A stretch of DNA of 21,998 bases from contig CAJBAP010000344.1 in assembly GCA_903950295.1 (NCBI GenBank), positions 1 to 21,998 of the forward strand, read 5' to 3'. The position numbers and the translations under genes were made by a program. Below, piece by piece: positions 16,862 to 21,998 of the stretch; positions within the stretch are counted from its first letter, which is position 1, and each line of letters opens with the position of its first letter. The stretch is from an uncultured Rhodocyclaceae bacterium (GTDB taxonomy: Bacteria; Pseudomonadota; Gammaproteobacteria; Burkholderiales; Rhodocyclaceae). The notes below the pieces were generated by a model. It saw only the letters and a list, made by a program, of their open reading frames with translations, was not told where the DNA came from and did not search any database.

Positions 16862-17788
16862 ACCCTGAGCAGGGTCATCATTTTCCGGATCGAGATGAAT
16901 CAGCACATCGAGCACTTCCGGATGCATGGCAAGAACACGCTTTCTTGCCTGTTCGCCAATTTCGTGGCCAGCGGAAACGGTAATGTTGCCATCCACCTGA
17001 ACATGCACATCGACCAATACCTGATGCGCCATGCGGCGGGTACGCAGTTCGTGCAGGTCAACCACGCCGGGAGTTTCAGCCAGCGTGGCGCGAATCGCTG
17101 CCACTTCGTCTGCAGACAATCCTTCGTCCATTAGTTCGCGCATCGCATCCCAGGCAAAACCGACACCGGCTTTGACGATCATGCCACCGACGATGATGGC
17201 TGCTACCGCATCGGCAAACTGAAATCCGGCCAGACTGCCGGCGATACCCGCCGCCACTACCAGTGACGAAAGCGCATCGGCGCGGGCATGCCAGGCGTTG
17301 GCCACCAACATGGGTGAGCGCAGTCGCTCGGCCACGCCCAGCATGTAGCGGAACAAGCCTTCCTTGCCAAGCAGCGTGATAATGGCCGCCCACATCGCGG
17401 CCACGCCTACCGGCGGCAGACTGCCAAGATCCTGCAGGCGGCCGGCGGCCGAAATCAGGATACCGGCACCGGTAGCCGTCAGCAGCAAACCCAGCACCAG
17501 GGAAGCGGCCGTCTCGAAGCGACCATGACCATAGGGATGCTCGTCATCTGCCGCCTCGGCGCCCTTGCGGTTTGCCCACAGCACAAAACCATCGGCAACG
17601 ATATCCGACAGGGTGTGCATGGCGTCAGCAACCAGACTCATCGAGTTCGCAGCAAAACCGACCACCATCTGCATCGCAGTCAACACCACGTTGACCGCGA
17701 CACTCACCCAGGTAATGCGTTGCCCCTCGGCAAAGCGGGCGGAGTCAGTAGTGGGCGATGGCATGGCAGTAGGTTCGTCGGCGTGCAT
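16853..17788 (-). CDS. Cation diffusion facilitator family transporter
   Basis: This is a 311-residue inner-membrane divalent cation/proton antiporter of the CDF family (Zn, Fe, Mn, Co or Ni; the metal cannot be decided here). The metal-site residues are visible as H58 and D62 in DAMHTLSD (helix 2) and H167 and D171 in HARADALSS (helix 5). The HPYGHGRFE loop and about six hydrophobic segments are present. The C-terminal cytoplasmic domain has LHELRTRRMAHQVLVDVHVQVDG. The start could be the ATG at 17788 or one eight codons in. It begins 20 bp after the CHAT remnant and its last codons overlap an NtrC site of glnA. Confidence 0.93.
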   Translation of the reverse strand: MHADEPTAMPSPTTDSARFAEGQRITWVSVAVNVVLTAMQMVVGFAANSMSLVADAMHTLSDIVADGFVLWANRKGAEAADDEHPYGHGRFETAASLVLGLLLTATGAGILISAAGRLQDLGSLPPVGVAAMWAAIITLLGKEGLFRYMLGVAERLRSPMLVANAWHARADALSSLVVAAGIAGSLAGFQFADAVAAIIVGGMIVKAGVGFAWDAMRELMDEGLSADEVAAIRATLAETPGVVDLHELRTRRMAHQVLVDVHVQVDGNITVSAGHEIGEQARKRVLAMHPEVLDVLIHLDPENDDPAQGLH

Positions 17789-17808
17789 GGCTCGATTTTA
17801 CCCGGTCA

Positions 17809-18756
17809 TCAATCTCCAACGACGACGAAGGGTGCCCAGAAAAGTGGATGGGCGTAGGCATAATCGGTTTTTCCTGTTTTCGGATCGATGGCGCCAGGGC
17901 CGTCTGCCAGCGCAAGAACCGCCTGCTGCAAGGCTTCGGCCTTGTTAAGTAGCGGATTTTCCACCTGCCGGCGAAACAGATCGGTCATCAGGAGTCGGGC
18001 GGAGACCGTTTCTACCGGCCAGTTCGATACCAGCAGCGCCCGTGCGCCGGCATAGAAGAAGGCCCGTCCAAGCCCGGAAACGGCTTCCGTCCCTGCCCCA
18101 TCACCGGAGGCGGTGTTGCAGGCGGAAAGCACCACCCAGTCGGCATTCAACTTCAGCGAGAGATTTCATCCAGGGCCAGCAGGCCGTCACCGTTACCGTC
18201 GGCGAGTTCCGGCGCGGTCAGTGCCAGCGCCGGTTGGGTCAGGCCGTTGAGATCACCGGGCACCAAGCCGTGCGTAGCGAACATCACCACCCGACGCCGA
18301 GAAAGATCCGTCTCCAGCACCGCTGTTTCGGTCGCCTTCAGCTGGATAAAGACGTCCTCCGGCCCCGCCTTGAGCACCCGGGCAATCTCGGCAATTTCCT
18401 CCCCGGTATCTGGCAGGCGTGGTAGCAGGGCAAGCTCGGCCGAGCTCACCTGCGATGATGTCGCTAGATTGCGCAGTCGCAGCGGCACACCACGCGTCTT
18501 CAGCAGCTTCGCTGCAAGCTGAAGTGCAGCTGCCTGTGCCCAGCTGAATAGCGGATCCCCGAAACCGATGAATCTGCGCATCCGGTTTGTAATGATCAAG
18601 CAGCTTGGTGATGTCGTCGATGGTGCGCGGTGGTGCCTTGATGATCTCCACCACGGAATCTGCTGACCCGGCCGATCCCTGTACCTGAGCCGCACTCGGC
18701 ATACTCAGCGCAAGCAGCGGCAGCAAGGTCAAATGATAGAATCGACGGCACTTCAT
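17809..18756 (-). pseudogene. Decayed CHAT-domain (caspase-like) protease gene
   Basis: Pieces of a secreted TPR-CHAT protease are read in three frames. From the ATG at 18756 (GGAG upstream) come a signal peptide (LTLLPLLALSMPSAAQ) and the segment PPRTIDDITKLLDHYKPD. Near 18580 the product jumps frame into the CHAT domain at FIGFGDPLFSW, so the whole TPR part and early CHAT region are missing. The second frame runs through LPRLPDTGEEIAEIAR and the catalytic His region MFATHGLVPGDLNGLTQPAL, ending at DEISR-stop (18153). One missing base there restores LKLNADWVVLSACNT with the catalytic Cys, continuing to LFWAPFVVVGD. Both catalytic motifs survive but the reading frame does not. A sequencing error could explain the second break but not the first. 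Confidence 0.85.
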
Positions 18757-18806
18757 CCCAGTTCTCCTACAGTCGGGGCAGGCATTCTGGCCCACGCGAA
18801 CACGCC

Positions 18807-19904
18807 ATGCAAGCAGCCCCGATCTCCTTCGACCCATTCAACAATCTCGCCGACCGCGTTGCCGGCGAGCGCATCCGCGCCGCCAAGGACGAGTTGGGCA
18901 AGGACGTCGTGCTGCTCTGTCATCACTATCAGCGCGCCGACGTCTACGCTCACGCTGACATCACCGGCGATTCATTGAAACTCTCGCGCCTCGCCTCCCA
19001 GGCCGACGCCAGCCACATCGTTTTCTGTGGCGTGCATTTCATGGCCGAGGTCGCAGACATCCTGTCGCGCCCGGAACAGATTGCCATCCTGCCCGACCTG
19101 GCCGCCGGCTGTTCAATGGCCGACATGGCAAGCCTGGCAAAAGTGGCGCGCTGCTGGCGCGAACTTTCCTCCGTATTGAACCCGGATGAAATCGTCACCC
19201 CCGTCACCTATATCAACTCTGCGGCTGATCTCAAGGCCTTCTGCGGCGAGCATGGCGGCATCGTCTGCACCTCGTCGAATGCGCCCAAGATTCTTTCGTG
19301 GTCGTTCGCGCGGCGTGAGAAGGTGCTGTTCTTCCCTGACCAGCACCTCGGGCGCTGGAGTGGCCACAAGATGGGCATTCCGCTCGACCAGATGGTGATC
19401 TGGAATCCCGACCTGGAAATGGGCGGACTGACACCGGAGCAGATCAAAAACGCGAAGATCATCCTCTGGCACGGCTACTGTTCAGTGCACCAGATGTTCC
19501 AGCCGAGCCAGATCGCCAAGTTCCGCGCCCAATATCCCGACGGCAAGGTCATTTCGCACCCCGAGTGCAGCTTTGAAGTCTGCGCCCAGTCGGATGCCAT
19601 CGGCTCGACCGAGACCATCATCCGTGTCGTCAAGGAATCACCACCGGGCACACGCTGGTTGGTCGGCACCGAGCTCAATCTCGTTTCTCGCCTCGCCGAC
19701 GAAGTGAAGCACGAAGGCAAAATCGTGCAGTTCATGGCCGACACCGTCTGCATGTGCTCGACCATGCAGCGCATCGACCCACAGCACCTCGCCTGGACGC
19801 TGGAAAATCTGGTTGCCGGCAATGTCGTGAATCAGATCACCGTACCGGAGCACGAAGCCAAGCTCGCCAAGATTGCGCTGGAGCGCATGCTCGACGCTTC
19901 ATGA
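18807..19904 (+). CDS. nadA: Quinolinate synthase A
   Basis: NadA condenses iminoaspartate with dihydroxyacetone phosphate to form quinolinate in de novo NAD synthesis. It uses a [4Fe-4S] cluster that acts as a Lewis acid. It is 365 residues. Likely cluster ligands are C102 (AAGCSMAD), C225 (LWHGYCSVH) and C315 or C317 (DTVCMCSTMQ). Other family blocks are LLCHHYQRADV, YINSAADLKAFC, FFPDQHLGRW and HPECSFEV. No clear ribosome site precedes the ATG. It is divergent from the CHAT remnant (50-bp gap); nadB and nadC are not in the window. Confidence 0.97.
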   Translation: MQAAPISFDPFNNLADRVAGERIRAAKDELGKDVVLLCHHYQRADVYAHADITGDSLKLSRLASQADASHIVFCGVHFMAEVADILSRPEQIAILPDLAAGCSMADMASLAKVARCWRELSSVLNPDEIVTPVTYINSAADLKAFCGEHGGIVCTSSNAPKILSWSFARREKVLFFPDQHLGRWSGHKMGIPLDQMVIWNPDLEMGGLTPEQIKNAKIILWHGYCSVHQMFQPSQIAKFRAQYPDGKVISHPECSFEVCAQSDAIGSTETIIRVVKESPPGTRWLVGTELNLVSRLADEVKHEGKIVQFMADTVCMCSTMQRIDPQHLAWTLENLVAGNVVNQITVPEHEAKLAKIALERMLDAS

Positions 19905-19910
19905 AGCGGT

Positions 19911-19938
19911 GGAAAAAATCGGCGCTGGCGGGACGGCA
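19911..19938 (+). repeat. Dispersed 28-bp repeat, copy B (after nadA)
   Basis: This copy is the reference for the repeat comparisons: head GGAAAAAATCGGC, tail TGGCGGGACGGCA. It lies 7 bp after the nadA stop codon in noncoding sequence and is in the same orientation as copies A and D. Confidence 0.75.
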
Positions 19939-20013
19939 CACCGAGTTCCGGTCATTCAGTAGAGCGGAGATACGACACGCTCCACTTTCGATGGGCCGGC
20001 ATCCATCGAGATA

Positions 20014-20042
20014 TTGCCAATTCGGCATTGCTCAACCATACT
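20014..20042 (+). promoter_or_regulatory. Possible sigma-70 promoter for the TpsA gene
   Basis: TTGCCA (20014-20019, five of six) and CATACT (20037-20042, four of six) are spaced by 17 bp in the 232-bp gap between nadA and the exoprotein gene. The leader would be about 88 nt. The rest of this gap holds one dispersed-repeat copy at 19911 and no gene that I can support. Confidence 0.45.
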
Positions 20043-20136
20043 CCCACGACAATAAGAAGGCTGCCCGCAATTTTCCGCCCGCACCCAGTGAAGATATTGG
20101 TCTCGACATACCCCGTGTCGATCATGAGGGTGCCGC

Positions 20137-21998
20137 GTGGAGAAATGCAACTGGAGGATCAGGGGTGGCCTTGCCGTGCGTGATGTCGTGCGGGCAGTTG
20201 CCGTCGCCTTTCTCGGATGTTTTCCGTTCTCGCCGGTGTTCGCACTACCCACCTTACCGGTAGTTGCTAACGGCAGCGCCAGTTTTTCCCAGAACGGCAA
20301 CGCACTCACAGTTACTAACGGCAACGGCGCCATCGTCAACTGGACCACGTTTTCTGTTGGCGCGAAAGAGAGTGTCCGCTTCATCCAGCCCTCGGCCTCC
20401 AGTTCGGTATTGAACCGGGTTGTTGGAGCCGACCCGTCCTTGATCTACGGCAGCCTGTCATCCAATGGCCGGGTCTGGTTGGTGAACCCGGCTGGCATTC
20501 TGGTCGGGCCGGGCGGCCGAATCGATACTGCCGCATTTGTCGCCAGCACCTTGAATGTCACAAATGCCGACTTTATTGCCAATCGGCTCAGGTTCGAAGC
20601 GGCGCCGGGTGCCGGCAATGTCGTCAACCAGGGCGCGATTACTACGCCGCTGGGCGGCAGCGTCTATCTGCTCGGCAGTAACGTCAGCAACGAAGGCATC
20701 ATCGTCACCCCGCAGGGTGAAACAATATTGGCAGCCGGGGCGACGGTCAGCCTGATCGACAGTGCTACACCGGGGGTCAAGGTCGAGATTACCGGCGCTG
20801 CAGGCAACACCACCAACCTCGGTTCCATCACCGCCGAAGCCGGACGGATCGGCATTGCCGGCATCATCGTCAGGAACAGCGGCACACTCAATGCCAGCAG
20901 CGTCGTCAATGAAGGCGGACGCATTTTCCTGCAGGCCACAAGGAATATCGAGCTGACCGATGGCAGCTTGATCCGTGCTGACGGGATCAAGGGCGGTCAA
21001 ATCGTCGCCAAAGTTGAGGACAGTGGCCAGATCAGCGGAACACTCACAGCGCGCGGCCAACTGTCTGCACAGGGCGATGGGACGCAGGGCAGCGGTGGAT
21101 TTATTGAAACCTCGGCCGCCAGAGTTGATCTTAATGATGTCACTGTCAAAACGAAAGGCGGGGAATGGCTGATTGACCCGCATGATTTCACGATCGCCGC
21201 CGGGAAGCCGGGAACAGTTAATGCGGGAACTCCCTCCGGGGACATTTCTGGAGCGACTTTAAGCGCGGCACTTGGCAGTGGCGATGTCATCATTTTGTCG
21301 AGCCAAGGCTCCAATACCGGCGGAAGCGGCGACATAAACGTCAATGACGCCGTATCGTGGAGCGGTCATGCCCTCACGATGACCGCCGCCCGCGACATCA
21401 ATATTGGTGCAACGATGTCAGGCTCAGGTACTGCGTCTCTGACCATGAACGCCGCCACAGCCAATGGCGGTGATAGCGCAGTAGCCAGCGGATCGGTCAA
21501 GGTAGCCTTCAATGCGGGCGGAACCTTCAGCGGACACGTCGACTTCGCGGCAGGTTGGACGGGCAACTTGAATATCAATGGCCAGAATTACACCGTTATC
21601 AACGATTCCGCCGGCCTGCTGGCTATGCCGGCAACGGGATACTACGCCTTGGGTTCAAGCCTGAACTTATTGTCCGCACTGATGCCAGGTGCAGCAGTCG
21701 TTAGTAGCTTCTCAGGGACATTCAATGGCCTCGGGCATACGGTCAGCAACTTCACCATCAATAAACCGCTGTTGAACGAGGTTGGCTTGTTTGGCAGCGT
21801 TGGCTCAGGGGCTACGATCTCAAACATCGGGGTTATCGGCGCAACCATAACCGGTTCTGGTTCTGTTGGAGGACTGGTGGGTGGCAATACTGGGGGTGCG
21901 ATCAGCGGCAGCTTTGTGAGCGGCAGTGTGGTGAGTGGTGGAGCGGATTCGGTGGGCGGACTGGTGGGCAGCAACCAGGGGAACATCGACACCAGCCA
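20137..21998 (+). CDS. Filamentous hemagglutinin-type exoprotein (TpsA), 3' end cut by window
   Basis: The open frame continues past the window (at least 620 residues). The GTG at 20137 has GAGGG seven bases upstream and gives a signal peptide (AVAVAFLGCFPFSPVFA). Next comes the two-partner-secretion (haemagglutination activity) domain, about residues 45-180: TVTNGNGAIVNWTTFSVG, VLNRVVGADPSLIYG, SNGRVWLVNPAGILVG and RIDTAAFVASTL. Beta-helix repeats follow (SLIRADGIKGG, GSGGFIETSA, WLIDPHDFTI). Near the end are GLUG-like repeats (VGGLVGGNTGGAISGSF, VGGLVGSNQGNI). The typical NPNG motif is NPAG here. It would be exported by a TpsB/FhaC barrel, which is not upstream in this window. Adhesin or surface-filament role by family. 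Confidence 0.88.
   Translation, partial: MEKCNWRIRGGLAVRDVVRAVAVAFLGCFPFSPVFALPTLPVVANGSASFSQNGNALTVTNGNGAIVNWTTFSVGAKESVRFIQPSASSSVLNRVVGADPSLIYGSLSSNGRVWLVNPAGILVGPGGRIDTAAFVASTLNVTNADFIANRLRFEAAPGAGNVVNQGAITTPLGGSVYLLGSNVSNEGIIVTPQGETILAAGATVSLIDSATPGVKVEITGAAGNTTNLGSITAEAGRIGIAGIIVRNSGTLNASSVVNEGGRIFLQATRNIELTDGSLIRADGIKGGQIVAKVEDSGQISGTLTARGQLSAQGDGTQGSGGFIETSAARVDLNDVTVKTKGGEWLIDPHDFTIAAGKPGTVNAGTPSGDISGATLSAALGSGDVIILSSQGSNTGGSGDINVNDAVSWSGHALTMTAARDINIGATMSGSGTASLTMNAATANGGDSAVASGSVKVAFNAGGTFSGHVDFAAGWTGNLNINGQNYTVINDSAGLLAMPATGYYALGSSLNLLSALMPGAAVVSSFSGTFNGLGHTVSNFTINKPLLNEVGLFGSVGSGATISNIGVIGATITGSGSVGGLVGGNTGGAISGSFVSGSVVSGGADSVGGLVGSNQGNIDTS

Overview
The window reads as a G+C-rich betaproteobacterial chromosome segment, most likely Rhodocyclales (Dechloromonas/Accumulibacter/Azonexus-like). 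This rests on the gene content and order (zapD-coaE; a BirA without a DNA-binding domain overlapping coaX; glnA-DUF4124-ntrB-ntrC) and on protein character. It was assigned by eye, without a database search. The window begins inside the last codons of zapD and ends inside a large secreted adhesin. No rRNA, tRNA, CRISPR array or insertion sequence was seen.

Layout. (1) 1-3537, minus strand: trpB2 (TrpB-like PLP enzyme), a SPOR-domain membrane protein, coaE (dephospho-CoA kinase) and zapD (FtsZ-associated protein, cut by the window edge). (2) 3686-8799, plus strand: a small secreted protein with two twin-CX3C motifs, then a tight four-gene envelope operon. The operon encodes a secreted protein, two tandem CsgG-like paralogues (the second a clear lipoprotein) and a transmembrane Ser/Thr kinase with a large FlgT/LPP20-like periplasmic part. 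(3) 8820-11246, minus strand: birA and coaX overlap, and coaX overlaps a class III nucleotide cyclase fused to an FHA domain. The FHA domain is a plausible reader of the convergent kinase's phosphothreonine output. (4) 11268-12068, plus strand: a two-receiver response regulator whose first receiver lacks the phospho-acceptor Asp. (5) 12099-16646, minus strand: the nitrogen module glnA-DUF4124-ntrB-ntrC. The glnA promoter has a sigma-54 core and two NtrC enhancer sites spaced as in enteric glnAp2. (6) 16853-17788, minus strand: a cation diffusion facilitator whose last codons form part of the distal NtrC enhancer. (7) 17809-18756, minus strand: a decayed CHAT-domain (caspase-like) protease gene with a large internal deletion and a frameshift. 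(8) 18807-19904, plus strand: nadA. (9) 20137-end, plus strand: a filamentous-hemagglutinin-type TpsA exoprotein with a GTG start.

The two most unusual observations are these. First, a short dispersed repeat of about 28 bp occurs six times in 19 kb. Two copies are between genes or at gene ends; four lie inside coaE, birA, coaX and the kinase linker, kept in frame. Second, the kinase / CsgG-like / FHA-cyclase neighbourhood looks like an envelope-sensing phosphosignalling system.
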